A stretch of 64,000 nt of DNA, taken from contig DASVBS010000079.1 of the NCBI GenBank assembly GCA_036375715.1, forward strand, positions 85,292 to 149,291, written 5' to 3'. The position numbers and the translations under genes are program-made. Source of the DNA: Longimicrobiaceae bacterium. GTDB lineage: Bacteria > Gemmatimonadota > Gemmatimonadetes > Longimicrobiales > Longimicrobiaceae. The notes beneath the pieces are model-generated. The model was not told the origin of the DNA. It ran no database searches and saw only the letters and a list, made by a program, of their open reading frames with translations. Shown piece after piece: positions 51,096 to 60,626 of this stretch (positions are counted from its first letter, which is position 1; each line of letters begins with the position of its first letter).

Positions 51096-53261
51096 TCACC
51101 AATCCATCTGGACACCAAGCCTCAGCTCCCGACCCGGCAGCGGGTAGCCTCGCACCTCGTAATAGTTCTCGTCGGTCAGGTTGGAGACCGCGGCGGTGAG
51201 GCGGTACGGCCCCGCCACCCTCCAGCCTGCCGTGGCGTCCACTACCAGGAACTCGGGATAGCGAACCTGGCCCGGATTGGCGAAATCCGTGAAGTCCGTG
51301 TCCAGCCTTTCTCCCACATAGCGACCGCTCACGCGTACGTAGAAGCGCTCGAGGTCGTCGAACTCGACACCGCCCACCAGGGTGAGGTCCGCGACGTTCA
51401 GGACGTCTCCGGTGCGACCGTCGGTGGTCTCGCGCGCGGAAAAGATGCGGGTTCCTGAGGCGAAGATCCGCAGCGAGTATGCAAAGCCGCGCCGCGCGCC
51501 GAAATCGTAGCTGAATGCCGCCTCCAGGCCGCTCACCTCTCCGCGGTCGGCGTTGGCGTAGGTAGTGATCGCCCGAATGGTGTCGCCGTCCGGGGTGAGC
51601 CTCACATCATCGAATGCGACGGGAACCGCCGCGACCCGGTTTCGGACCCGCGTGCGGAAATAGGTGACATCCGCTTCCAGTCCCCTGTCTGCACGCTGGA
51701 TACCGACGCCGGCGTCCCAGGTGAAGGCGCTCTCCGGATCGAGCTCCGGATTCCCACGGGTGACGGTGACCGACTTCGCCCCGGTGGACGCCTCCGCATA
51801 CCCGGCGACATTGAACGCGCTGGGCGTGACGAACGATCGTCCGGCGCTTGCGTGCAGGCGGAGGCCGCCTCCCGGCCGGAAAATCAGCCCCCCGCTGGGA
51901 TTGAAGACGGCATGGGTCTCGGTGTTGCCCCGGACGCGGGAGCCATCGGCCAGCGTCGCGTCTTCGATCTCGAAGGCGATGCGATCGACGCGGCCTCCGA
52001 GGGTGGCGACCAACCGATCCTCTCCCACGAGCGGCGCGCGTGCCTCGGCGAACGCGGCGGTGGACCGGACCTCCGCGTCCGCATTGTACGGGCTCGTCGG
52101 GGTGCCGGGAGCGCTGAACACCTCGGAGGTGGATCGGGCGGCGGAGTAGTCGACCCCACTGATCAGCGAGATCCTGCCGATCCCCGTTACGTCCTGCAAC
52201 TGAAAGCCCATCCAACGGTTGGGCGAACGCGACGAGATGAAGGTCGGGTCGTCCGGATCGTTATAGTAGCTCGTGACCTCGCGCGACGCGAAGCCGCGCA
52301 GGAGCAGCGAGTGACCCGGCAGCTCACCCGAGAGAGCGAGCGATCCGTCCGTCCTGCGCAGGTCGTTCAGGGAGCGGGTGCTGTAGGCGGTCACGTTGAG
52401 GTCACCCGGATTCTCGATGTCCTCTCCCCGGAACAGGTCGGCGCGCCCCTCCAGTCGCCAGGCTGTGGACAGGTCGAATCCAGCCCGGAGGCTTCCGCTG
52501 TACGAAATATAGTCGGCGTAGTCGAGCGCGGTGTCACGCACCATCTCGCTGAGGACCGTGGTGGTTCCGTCAGCTAACTGCTTGGTCACCCGATCTCCGC
52601 CGAAAAGGCGAGCGTCACCCGTGCGGTAACCCCCCCGCCGGCCCTCGGTTGTCGCGGAGAAGTCGAAGTCGAGGCGCTCGCCGAGGCTGCCGCCCGCGGT
52701 CACCGCGCCGCGATAGCTGCCGAAGGTTCCGTAGCCCCCTTCGAGGTGTCCTTGCAGCGGTCCTTCCGATCGGCGGGTGACCACGTTCACCACCCCACCC
52801 ATGGCGCTGGAGCCGTAGAGGGCGGAGGCCGGGCCCTTGAGGACCTCAACCCGCTCCACGTCGGCCAGGTCGAGTGTCGCGAGGTTGGTGGTTCCCGCCG
52901 GGCGACCGTCAATGAGGATGAGGGTGCGCGGGTTGAGCCCGGAATACTGTGGGCGAAAGCCCCGCACCGATACGCCGGACAGCAGCCCCGGGAATTCGAT
53001 GATGTCGATCGGAGTGGTGCGCTTGAGTACCCCGGCCAGATCTCGCGCCGGCGTGCGTTCTAGGTCGGTGCGAGTGACTACCTCCACCTGTTGCGCGAGA
53101 GAGCCGCGCTCCGCTGGTGAGCGGCGTGCTTCGACCGTGATGGCCTCCAGGAGATACGCCGGGAGAGAATCGGACGAGGGTCGCTGCTGGGCGGCAACGG
53201 GTCCCGCCAGCAGCAACACGGCGGATGCAAGCAGAGAGCTGAGACCCGGACGGGTGTTCAT
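51096..53261 (-). CDS. TonB-dependent receptor, probable BtuB-type vitamin B12 transporter
   Basis: 721 residues with signal peptide (ASAVLLLAGPVAAQQ). A plug domain (about 45-160) has LPAYLLEAITVEARRSPAE, PRTLILIDGRPAG and VERVEVLKGPASALYGSSAM; a 22-strand barrel follows, ending LRLGVQMDW with a terminal aromatic. TonB receptors import scarce nutrients using proton-motive energy passed by TonB. The specificity for cobalamin is inferred from operon position: it is the last gene of a riboswitch-controlled series with btuF and the fused permease-ATPase, 31 bases downstream of the latter. Confidence 0.88.
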   Translation of the reverse strand: MNTRPGLSSLLASAVLLLAGPVAAQQRPSSDSLPAYLLEAITVEARRSPAERGSLAQQVEVVTRTDLERTPARDLAGVLKRTTPIDIIEFPGLLSGVSVRGFRPQYSGLNPRTLILIDGRPAGTTNLATLDLADVERVEVLKGPASALYGSSAMGGVVNVVTRRSEGPLQGHLEGGYGTFGSYRGAVTAGGSLGERLDFDFSATTEGRRGGYRTGDARLFGGDRVTKQLADGTTTVLSEMVRDTALDYADYISYSGSLRAGFDLSTAWRLEGRADLFRGEDIENPGDLNVTAYSTRSLNDLRRTDGSLALSGELPGHSLLLRGFASREVTSYYNDPDDPTFISSRSPNRWMGFQLQDVTGIGRISLISGVDYSAARSTSEVFSAPGTPTSPYNADAEVRSTAAFAEARAPLVGEDRLVATLGGRVDRIAFEIEDATLADGSRVRGNTETHAVFNPSGGLIFRPGGGLRLHASAGRSFVTPSAFNVAGYAEASTGAKSVTVTRGNPELDPESAFTWDAGVGIQRADRGLEADVTYFRTRVRNRVAAVPVAFDDVRLTPDGDTIRAITTYANADRGEVSGLEAAFSYDFGARRGFAYSLRIFASGTRIFSARETTDGRTGDVLNVADLTLVGGVEFDDLERFYVRVSGRYVGERLDTDFTDFANPGQVRYPEFLVVDATAGWRVAGPYRLTAAVSNLTDENYYEVRGYPLPGRELRLGVQMDW

Positions 53262-53292
53262 TGTCGATTCGGGTGTTGAGTCAGGTAGTGAG

Positions 53293-55197
53293 TCAGTGCC
53301 GGGAGAGGGGCGCCACCTGCGGCGCGCCGCAATCGGGGCCCGGGCCGGGATGGGGATCGACCCGCACCGGCCACTGGTAGACCATCTCGACCAGCTCGCG
53401 GGTGAGAACGGTGGTCGGCGGTCCGGCCGCGACCAGCGACCCCTGGTGCAGCAGGGCCAGCCGATCTGCGTAGCGCGCGGCGAGGTTGAGGTTGTGGGTG
53501 ACGATCAGGACGGCGACCCCGTTCCCGGCAAGGCGGCGAAGGAGCTCGAAGATCTCCATCTCGTGCCGGATGTCGAGTGCGACCGTCGGCTCGTCGAGAA
53601 CGAGGATCTCGGGCTCCTGCGCCAGTGCGCGGGCGATACGCACGCGCTGACGCTCTCCTCCCGAGAGCGTCTGGACCGCACGCGGAGCGAACGTGCTCAC
53701 GTCACAGAGCTCCATCGCCCGGGCAATGGCGCGGCGATCCGCGTCTCCCTCCGCACGCCAGTGCCCCAGGCGTGGAAAGCGGCCGAGCGCGACCAGGTCC
53801 CGCGCGGTGATGGGGAAGGCGATCTCCTCGTGCTGCTGGACCACCCCGACTTTCCGCGCCAGTTCCCGCCGCGGCCACTGGGTGAGGTCGCGGCCCAGGA
53901 TCTCCACCCGACCCCTATCGGCGCGCAGGGTGCCCAGCAGCAGGCGCAGTAAGGTCGATTTGCCCGATCCGTTCGGTCCCAGCAGGCAGGTAACGCGGCC
54001 GAGCTCGACGTGCAGCGCCACGTCGTGCACTGCAGGGGCCGGCGCGTCGGGATAGCCAAAGGTGAGACCCGACACCTCGCAGGCGACCGGCGCGGTGGAT
54101 CCCGCGGCGGGACGGCTGCCCTCGTCGCTGGACGGCGGCCGCAGAGGAGCGTTGGACGAGGAGGTGGGGGGCGCGGAGCGTGGAGCATGCGACGAGCTCG
54201 CGCCCACATCCCGCCGCGCATCCGAGCGCTTCAGCACCCAGAGGAAGAACGGCACTCCCAGGAAGGCGGTGATCACCCCGATGGGAAGCTCGACCGGGGC
54301 GGCAACCGTGCGGGCCAACGTGTCGGTGAGGACGAGGAAAGTGGCTCCGAGCAGGGCCGAGGCGGGGATCAGGAAACGATGGCCGCTCCCCCAGAGCATG
54401 CGCACGACGTGCGGCACGATCAGTCCGGCGAAGCCGATCACGCCTCCCACGGCCACTGAGGCGGCCGTCAGCAGCGAGGCTACGCCATACGCCAGGTACT
54501 TGCTCTGCTCGACGCGAACCCCGAGGTGCGCGGCGGTCTCCTCGCCGATGGACAGCAGGTCCAGCGGTCGGGCGAGGGCGATCAGCACGGCCAACCCAGG
54601 TAGGAGGTAGAGAGCCAGGATGGCGGATGCCCCCCAGGTCGCGCCGGACAGGCTCCCCATCATCCAGAAGACCGCGGAGCGGAAGCTCTCCGCATCCGCG
54701 AAGGTCAGCGCCAGCAGGATGCAGGCGTTGAAGAAAGCCGCGGCGACCACTCCGGCCAGGAGGAGGATGCGCGTGTCGAGGGTTCTGCCGACCGACACCG
54801 CGATGCGGAGCACCAGCAGGATCGCCGCGGCCGCCCCGGCGAAGGCCGCGAGCGGCAGCCCCCAGGCGGTGGCCGCCACACCCAGAACGATGGCGAGCAC
54901 CGCGCCCAGCGCCGCGCCTCCCGAAACCCCCAGGATGTACGGTTCGGCCAGGGGGTTTCGGAGCAGTGCCTGAAAGGTCGCGCCGCTGGCGGCCAGGGCC
55001 GCCCCCACGAGCGCCGCCAGCACTGCCCGGGGAAGGCGGATTTCGCGGACGATGGCAGCCGCGGTCGCGTCTCCACGACCGGTGAGCGCCCGTGCGATCT
55101 CACCCGGCTCCAGCGTCACCGCCCCCAGCCGCACCGCCAGCAGGAAGGCGGCGCAGAGCGCAGCCAGCAGCAACAGCAGCCTCGCCGCCGGCTTCAT
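53293..55197 (-). CDS. Fused BtuC-BtuD: ABC permease plus ATPase for vitamin B12
   Basis: 634 residues from ATG 55197. Residues 1-about 335 are a FecCD-type permease with about ten membrane helices (RLPRAVLAALVGAALAASGA; GVSGGAALGAVLAIVLG; VGGVIGFAGLIVPHVVRMLW). A low-complexity Ser/Pro linker (about 340-378) leads to an ATPase with CLLGPNGSGKSTLLRLLLG, VVQQHEEIAFPITARDLVAL, LSGGERQRVRIARALAQ, ILVLDEPTVALDI and VTHNLNLAARYADRL. In most bacteria these are separate genes. It overlaps btuF by four bases (ATGA) and precedes the receptor gene. The cognate riboswitch supports B12 or another corrinoid as substrate. Confidence 0.92.
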   Translation of the reverse strand: MKPAARLLLLLAALCAAFLLAVRLGAVTLEPGEIARALTGRGDATAAAIVREIRLPRAVLAALVGAALAASGATFQALLRNPLAEPYILGVSGGAALGAVLAIVLGVAATAWGLPLAAFAGAAAAILLVLRIAVSVGRTLDTRILLLAGVVAAAFFNACILLALTFADAESFRSAVFWMMGSLSGATWGASAILALYLLPGLAVLIALARPLDLLSIGEETAAHLGVRVEQSKYLAYGVASLLTAASVAVGGVIGFAGLIVPHVVRMLWGSGHRFLIPASALLGATFLVLTDTLARTVAAPVELPIGVITAFLGVPFFLWVLKRSDARRDVGASSSHAPRSAPPTSSSNAPLRPPSSDEGSRPAAGSTAPVACEVSGLTFGYPDAPAPAVHDVALHVELGRVTCLLGPNGSGKSTLLRLLLGTLRADRGRVEILGRDLTQWPRRELARKVGVVQQHEEIAFPITARDLVALGRFPRLGHWRAEGDADRRAIARAMELCDVSTFAPRAVQTLSGGERQRVRIARALAQEPEILVLDEPTVALDIRHEMEIFELLRRLAGNGVAVLIVTHNLNLAARYADRLALLHQGSLVAAGPPTTVLTRELVEMVYQWPVRVDPHPGPGPDCGAPQVAPLSRH

Positions 55198-56114
55198 TGT
55201 GGTTCCATCAGGCGCTGGAGCTCGCGTCGCAGAACCGCCGCGATCTCCGCGATGCCGGGGCCGGGGCGGCTCACCAGGTCCGCAGGGACCGGCGCCACCC
55301 GTCCTTCTCGTACCGCCGCGAGCTCGCGCCACCCGGGTTCGCGTCGCAGCCGCTCGAGCGGCCCTACGGAATCGGACCCCACCGGGAGCAGCACCACGTC
55401 GGGATCGGAACGGAGGAGGACCTCCACCGAGAGCGGCGGCCACTCGACCCGGTTTCCCACGCCGAGGTCGGGCAGCTGTCCGCCCGCCACGCCGATCAGC
55501 TCGGCCAGGTACGTTCCCGGGCCGGCCACGATGGGCGGATCGATCGAGGCGACGAAGAGAGCGGTGGGGCGTCTTCCGCGGGGAACGGAAGCAGCGATGC
55601 TATCCAGCCGGCTCCTGATCGACGAAGCCAGGGCAGCGGCCGCCGAATCGCGCCCGACGAGGGTCCCGAGCCGCTCTATGGTACGGTAGATATCGGTGGT
55701 GTCCTGCGTACGGATTGCGAAGACGGGGATGCCGAGCCGCTCGATCTGCGGGCGAATGCCCGAGCCCCCCGCGGTCTCGAAGGCCACCACGAGGTCAGGT
55801 TTGAGGGCGAGGATGGCCTCCAGGCTCGGGTCCAGGCCCCCGCCGACGGAGGGAAGGTGCGCGAGGTGGGGCTCGAGGTCGTAGCGGGTGCGCCCGACGA
55901 CCGTCTCACCCGCGCCGAGTGCGAAGAGGGTCTCGGTGCCGGCGGGCAGGAGGGAGATCACCCGCTCGGCAGGCGTGGGCAGGCGCACCTCCCGTCCCAC
56001 GTCGTCCACCACCACTACCTGCCAACTGCGCTCCGCTGCGGGTGCGGCGGAGTCTGCGCAGCCGGCGACCGCGAGCAGCAGTCCCAACGCCGTCGTGAGA
56101 CGGCGGCGAGTCAT
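55194..56114 (-). CDS. btuF: Cobalamin-binding ABC transporter substrate-binding lipoprotein
   Basis: 306 residues from ATG 56114. A TTG at 56135, with AAGGA well placed, would add seven. A lipoprotein signal (ALGLLLAVAGCADS) precedes a class III substrate-binding fold with RVISLLPAGTETLFALGAGE, VVGRTRYDLEPHLAHLPSVG, LKPDLVVAFETAG, ALFVASIDPPIVAGPGTY and PDVVLLPVGSD. BtuF-type proteins catch B12 in the periplasm and hand it to BtuCD. First gene after a cobalamin riboswitch. Confidence 0.92.
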   Translation of the reverse strand: MTRRRLTTALGLLLAVAGCADSAAPAAERSWQVVVVDDVGREVRLPTPAERVISLLPAGTETLFALGAGETVVGRTRYDLEPHLAHLPSVGGGLDPSLEAILALKPDLVVAFETAGGSGIRPQIERLGIPVFAIRTQDTTDIYRTIERLGTLVGRDSAAAALASSIRSRLDSIAASVPRGRRPTALFVASIDPPIVAGPGTYLAELIGVAGGQLPDLGVGNRVEWPPLSVEVLLRSDPDVVLLPVGSDSVGPLERLRREPGWRELAAVREGRVAPVPADLVSRPGPGIAEIAAVLRRELQRLMEPQ

Positions 56115-56170
56115 CCTGGACGAACCAGCAAACAAATTCCCCGTCCTTCCCGGAAAGCCTCGGGTGAACG

Positions 56171-56232
56171 GGGGAGCGGTGAGGAGGCACGGGCGCGCAC
56201 AGGCGGTCCCGGTGCCGTATCACCCGCTCCCC
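56171..56232 (-). promoter_or_regulatory. Long leader hairpin between riboswitch and btuF
   Basis: On the transcribed strand GGGGAGCGGGTGA pairs with TCACCGCTCCCC (one bulge), and inside it GGCACCGGG pairs with CCCGTGCC (one bulge). It lies downstream of the aptamer and about 55 bases before the btuF start. No T-run follows, so it is not a plain terminator; it may be part of the expression platform or an mRNA-stabilising element. Confidence 0.5.
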
Positions 56233-56256
56233 TCCCTCGAGGGGGTTCACGCGGGA

Positions 56257-56443
56257 GCGAACGGGGCCGGTCTCCTGGCTCGAGGCAGCTTCGCTCGCCT
56301 TCCCAATCCGGGTTTCTCCCGAACCAGTGGCTTGTGGTGGAGAAGGGCTCTCCACCTGAGCGGGCCGTGCCGGCTTGCGCCGGGCCTCTTACAGTGGCGG
56401 GGCCGCGCCGGACTTTCACCGGCTTCCGAAAGGCCCCGTTCGC
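56257..56443 (-). ncRNA. Cobalamin (class I) riboswitch
   Basis: The minus strand carries the conserved B12 box AGCCAGGAGACCGGCC (56280-56265). The 5' core reads GCCGGTGAAAGTCC followed by CCCCGCCACTGT, then GCCACTGG and GGGAAGG before the box. The ends pair through a 12-bp P1 stem, GCGAACGGGGCC (56443-56432) with GGCCCCGTTCGC (56268-56257). A GATAAT-like -10 box occurs upstream at 56509-56504 with no good -35. Binding of adenosyl- or other cobalamin should lower expression of btuF, the BtuCD fusion and the TonB receptor. Confidence 0.95.
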
Positions 56444-56595
56444 TTTCTTGTGAGAGGGAAGCTAAGCCCGGCGCAGCCGGCGGGCAAGCGCCCCGACACT
56501 CCGATTATCCGCCGCGTCGCCAGTCGGTCGCTTGCGCTCGGCCGTCGCGCCGGAGAGCTTTGCGGTCGTTCAGAATTCTCTCCTCAGCCCGAAGC

Positions 56596-59148
56596 ATGCC
56601 GATCCGTCTTCTCCGTTCTCTGGCGCTTGCCTGCCTCCTCGTAACCCCCGCTGCCAACGCGTTTGCGCAGGAGCTGGAGTCTCCCCCGTCCCCCGCGTCC
56701 GTGCTCGGGCACAGGGTGGGGGAGAGCGGTTGGCTCGCCGAATGGGCCGAGATCGTCGCCTACTTCGAGCGGCTGGACGCGGCGTCTCCGCGCCTGGAGC
56801 TGCGTCCGATCGGGGAAAGCGTGCGTGGTCGGCCGATGATCATGGCGGTGATCACCTCGGTCGAGAACCACCGGCGCCTCGAGGAGATCCGAGCCGCACA
56901 GGCCCGCCTGGCCGATCCGCGCACGCTGCCGCTAGCCGAGCTCGACCGTCTGGCCAACACCCAGCCCGCCGTCGTGTTCATCGGCGCCTCGCTGCACGGC
57001 AACGAGATCATGGGCACCCAGATGGCCATGGAGCTCGCCCATTCGTTGGTGACGGACAGCACCCTGGTCCGCGCCCTGGACGATGTGGTCGTGCTGCTGG
57101 TGCCGGGGATGAACCCGGACGGGCTCGACATCACGCGCGACTGGTGGCTCCGCACCCGCGGAACAGAGTACGCACGATCGCCGATGCCGTGGCTGTACCA
57201 CCACTACACCGGCCACGACAACAACCGCGATTTCTTCATGGTCACGCAGCCGGAGACGGAGGCGGTGACCCGCGTGCTCTACCGGGAGTGGTTTCCGGAG
57301 GTCGTCTACGACGTCCACCAGATGGGCAGCGATGGATCCCGCTTCTTCGTTCCCCCCTTCGACGACCCGCTCAATCCGAACATCGACCCGCTGCTCGTTC
57401 GGTTGACGAACCTGGTTGGTGTGCAGATGGCGCTCGACCTCTCCGAAGCGGGCAAAACCGGAGTCAGCCATGGCGAACGCTACGACCTCTGGTGGCACGG
57501 AGGAGCGCGCACCGTGCCCGCCCGCCACAACATGGTGGGGATCCTGACCGAGGCGGCCAGCGCGCAGTACGGCGATCCGATTCGTCAAAATCCCTCCGAG
57601 CTCTCCCAGCCCCAGCGCGGGTCCCTCTACCCCGAACCCTGGCCGGGAGGCGAGTGGACGCCACGCGACATCGTCGAGTACGAGCTGGTGGCGGCGACCT
57701 CGCTGGTGCGGCTGCTGGCGCGCGAACGCGAGCGCTTCGTGCGCGACTTCGCTCGCCTGGCCATGCGCCAGGTGGAGCTGGGAACGGCGGGAGATCCGTT
57801 CGCCTTCATCATCCCTGCGGGGCAGCGCGACCCCGGCTCGGCAGCGGAGATGCTGCGGGTGCTCAGGCGCGGCGGCGTGGAAGTGCACCGCACCCAGGGC
57901 GAGCTGCGGGCAGGAGGGAGGGTCTTTCCGGCGGGCTCGCACGTGGTGTTGATGGCGCAGCCCTATCGCGCTCACGCGAAGGACCTGCTCGAGGCCCAGT
58001 CCTACCCCGATCTGCGACTCTATCCCACAGGCCCCCCGCAGCCCCCATACGACCTCTCGGGCTGGACGCTCCCGATGCAGATGGGCGTGGAGGTGGTCGA
58101 GGTCACGGAACCTTTTCCCACCGCCGGCCTGAGCCGGGTGGACAGCATCGAGACCCCACCGGCAAGGCTGCGCGGTGAAGGAAGATACCTTGCTCTGGAT
58201 CCACGCCTGAACGCCACCCATCGCGCGGTACACGAGGTGCTCGGCTCAGCTTCCGGTGGGAGAGTGGTGTTTTCCTCCGCGCCCATAGATGCGGGGGATG
58301 AGGAGTGGCCGGCGGGGACACCGGTCGTCACCGGGCTTCCCGACCTCTCACGGCGCGCGGAGCGATGGGTCCACGAATGGGGGATCGAGGCGGCCGCGCT
58401 TCCGGAGCTGCCCGACGGGCGTGAGCTGCGTCGGCTCAGGGTCGGTCTCTACCGCCCGTGGGTCGCCTCCGCCGATGAGGGCTGGACGCGATGGGTGTTT
58501 GAGCGCTGGGGCGTGCCCTTCGATTCATTGCGGGACCGGGAGGTGCGTGGCGGCGGGCTGCGAGACCGGTTCGACGTGATCGTGGTGCCGGATATCTCCT
58601 ATCGCGACCTCATGCGGGGGCTGGATCCCGCACGCAGCCCCGCCGCCTACGCGGGTGGGATCGGCGAGGAGGGGGCATTGTCACTCGCGGAATTCGTGCG
58701 CAGCGGTGGCACGCTGGTGCTGCTCGACTCCTCCTGCGAGTTCGCCATCCAGGAGCTTCGTTTGCCGGTGCGGGACGTCACCCAGGAGCTGACGGGTAAT
58801 GAGGCGGAGCAATGGTATGCGCCAGGCTCCCTGCTGCGGGTACAGTGGGACACCTCTCACCCCCTGGCCGCAGGCATGCCGGACGAGAGCGCCGTGTTCT
58901 ACAGCCGGAGCCCGGTTTTCGAGGTGGACGAAGGAACATCCGGCGTGCGGGTCGTGGGGCGCTATCCGCCAGAGGACCTGCTGTTGAGCGGCTATGCCCA
59001 GGGAGAGGAGCAGGTGGCTGGGAAAGCAGCGCTGGTCGAAGCCAGGTTGGGAGAGGGGCGTGTGGTGCTCTTCGGCTTCCGGCCCCAGCATCGTGCTCAG
59101 ACCCACGAGACCTTCAAGCTCCTGTTCAACGCCCTCTACCTTCGCTGA
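56596..59148 (+). CDS. Large secreted M14 family zinc carboxypeptidase
   Basis: 850 residues with signal peptide (SLALACLLVTPAANAFAQ). The M14 domain (about 45-400) carries the zinc ligands H134 and E137 (GASLHGNEIMG) and H241 (YDVHQMGSDG), the substrate motif GMNPDGLDITRDWW, and a glutamate in GILTEAASA (E319) as the likely catalytic base. The region after residue 600 resembles a GATase-1-like domain (RRLRVGLYRPWV; FVRSGGTLVLLDSS), usual for these long M14 proteins. It probably digests peptides in the periplasm or outside. It is divergent from the btu operon. Confidence 0.92.
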   Translation: MPIRLLRSLALACLLVTPAANAFAQELESPPSPASVLGHRVGESGWLAEWAEIVAYFERLDAASPRLELRPIGESVRGRPMIMAVITSVENHRRLEEIRAAQARLADPRTLPLAELDRLANTQPAVVFIGASLHGNEIMGTQMAMELAHSLVTDSTLVRALDDVVVLLVPGMNPDGLDITRDWWLRTRGTEYARSPMPWLYHHYTGHDNNRDFFMVTQPETEAVTRVLYREWFPEVVYDVHQMGSDGSRFFVPPFDDPLNPNIDPLLVRLTNLVGVQMALDLSEAGKTGVSHGERYDLWWHGGARTVPARHNMVGILTEAASAQYGDPIRQNPSELSQPQRGSLYPEPWPGGEWTPRDIVEYELVAATSLVRLLARERERFVRDFARLAMRQVELGTAGDPFAFIIPAGQRDPGSAAEMLRVLRRGGVEVHRTQGELRAGGRVFPAGSHVVLMAQPYRAHAKDLLEAQSYPDLRLYPTGPPQPPYDLSGWTLPMQMGVEVVEVTEPFPTAGLSRVDSIETPPARLRGEGRYLALDPRLNATHRAVHEVLGSASGGRVVFSSAPIDAGDEEWPAGTPVVTGLPDLSRRAERWVHEWGIEAAALPELPDGRELRRLRVGLYRPWVASADEGWTRWVFERWGVPFDSLRDREVRGGGLRDRFDVIVVPDISYRDLMRGLDPARSPAAYAGGIGEEGALSLAEFVRSGGTLVLLDSSCEFAIQELRLPVRDVTQELTGNEAEQWYAPGSLLRVQWDTSHPLAAGMPDESAVFYSRSPVFEVDEGTSGVRVVGRYPPEDLLLSGYAQGEEQVAGKAALVEARLGEGRVVLFGFRPQHRAQTHETFKLLFNALYLR

Positions 59149-59198
59149 GGCGCGAGCTCGCTCGTTCGCTGAGCGGACCGCCCGTACCTTCCTGCGCC

Positions 59199-59227
59199 CT
59201 TGCCCGCCGTTGGCTTCGGCGGGCAAG
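59199..59227 (+). terminator. Hairpin terminator after M14 gene
   Basis: CTTGCCCGCC (59199-59208) and GGCGGGCAAG (59218-59227) form a perfect 10-bp stem with a 9-base loop, followed by TTG. It lies 51 bases after the peptidase stop; no long T-run. Confidence 0.6.
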
Positions 59228-59342
59228 TTGCCTTCCGGCATCACGGTCGCCGGGCTAAGCGGCAAACGTCCTCTGGCCTGAACTCTGCCGTGGCCTGTTG
59301 ACCGAGTGCGCGTTCCGCCCAACTCCCACCTTCTCCCCGGAC

Positions 59343-60611
59343 ATGAACGACACGCTGGCGGTCATCCTCGGCGGCGGAGCCGGCACCCGGCTCTTCCCGC
59401 TCACCGTTGATCGTGCCAAACCGGCCGTCCCTCTGGCCGGCAAATACCGGTTGGTAGACGTGCCCATCTCCAACTGCATCAACTCGGAGCTGTACCGCAT
59501 ATTCGTTCTTACGCAGTACAACTCCGCGAGCCTGAACAATCACATCGCGCGCTCCTACGTCTTCGACCGGGTACGCGGTGGCTTCGTCACCCTGCTCGCC
59601 GCCGAGCAGACGGCGTCGTCCGAGCTCTGGTACCAGGGCACTGCCGACGCCGTCCGGCGCTCCATCCCCCATATCACCAACTTCCCGCATCGCTACGTCA
59701 TCATTCTCTCCGGCGACCAGCTCTATCGGATGGACTATCGCAACATTCTGGAGCATCACAAGCAGACGGAAGCGGAGATCACGATCGCGGTGACTCCGGT
59801 TCGCGCCGAAGAGGCCCCCGGCTTCGGGATCTTGAAGACGGACGACACGCACCGCATCACCGAGTTCTACGAAAAGCCCAGGATCGATGACCTGGCGGGC
59901 AAGGAGAGCCCGGTCAGCGAAGAGCTGCGGGAGGCTGGACGGATCTACCTGGCCTCGATGGGCATCTATGTCTTCAACACGGAAGCGCTGCAGGAGGAGC
60001 TGGACGCCAATCCGGAGGATCACGATTTCGGTAAGCAGATCATCCCCGGGGCGATCCATTCCAGGAGGGTCTACGCCTACCCGTTCACCGAGTACTGGAA
60101 CGACATCGGAACGGTGCGCTCGTTCTTCGAGACGAACATCATGCTGGCGCAGCCCCAGCCGGAGTTCAACCTGTACGACGCCAACATGCCGCTCTACACC
60201 AACGAGCGCATGCTCCCGCCGGTGAAGATCAGCAACTCCCGCATCGAGCACGCGATCATCGGCGAGGGGGCGGTGATCGTCGACAGCGACATCTCCGACT
60301 CGGTGATCGGGCTGCGCACCTACATCGCCGGAGGCACCCGCATCCGCCGCACGGTCACGCTGGGGTCCGACTACTATCCCTGGCAGGATCCATCCGAGCG
60401 CAACCCTGTCCAGGGACCCATTCGCCCGGGAATCGGCGAGGGATCGGTGATCGAGGAGGCGATCGTGGACCGCAACGCGTCGGTGGGCCGCGGCTGCGTC
60501 ATCACCAACCAGCAGCGAATCCAGGAGGGAGAGGGCCCCGGCTTCTACATCCGCGACGGGATCGTGGTGATCCTCAAGAACGCGGAGATCCCGGACGGGA
60601 CCGTCATCTGA
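59343..60611 (+). CDS. glgC: Glucose-1-phosphate adenylyltransferase
   Basis: 422 residues from ATG 59343, matching the usual 420-430. It makes ADP-glucose from glucose-1-phosphate and ATP for glycogen synthesis. VILGGGAGTRLFPLT is the nucleotide loop, AKPAVPLAGKYRLVDVPISN the following conserved stretch, WYQGTADAVR the base site, ILSGDQLYRMDY the metal site, and EFYEKP the sugar-phosphate lysine region. The C-terminal left-handed beta helix is seen from about 290. It is followed after 15 bases by glgA. Confidence 0.97.
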   Translation: MNDTLAVILGGGAGTRLFPLTVDRAKPAVPLAGKYRLVDVPISNCINSELYRIFVLTQYNSASLNNHIARSYVFDRVRGGFVTLLAAEQTASSELWYQGTADAVRRSIPHITNFPHRYVIILSGDQLYRMDYRNILEHHKQTEAEITIAVTPVRAEEAPGFGILKTDDTHRITEFYEKPRIDDLAGKESPVSEELREAGRIYLASMGIYVFNTEALQEELDANPEDHDFGKQIIPGAIHSRRVYAYPFTEYWNDIGTVRSFFETNIMLAQPQPEFNLYDANMPLYTNERMLPPVKISNSRIEHAIIGEGAVIVDSDISDSVIGLRTYIAGGTRIRRTVTLGSDYYPWQDPSERNPVQGPIRPGIGEGSVIEEAIVDRNASVGRGCVITNQQRIQEGEGPGFYIRDGIVVILKNAEIPDGTVI

Positions 60612-60626
60612 GCGCCGGCGACCACG

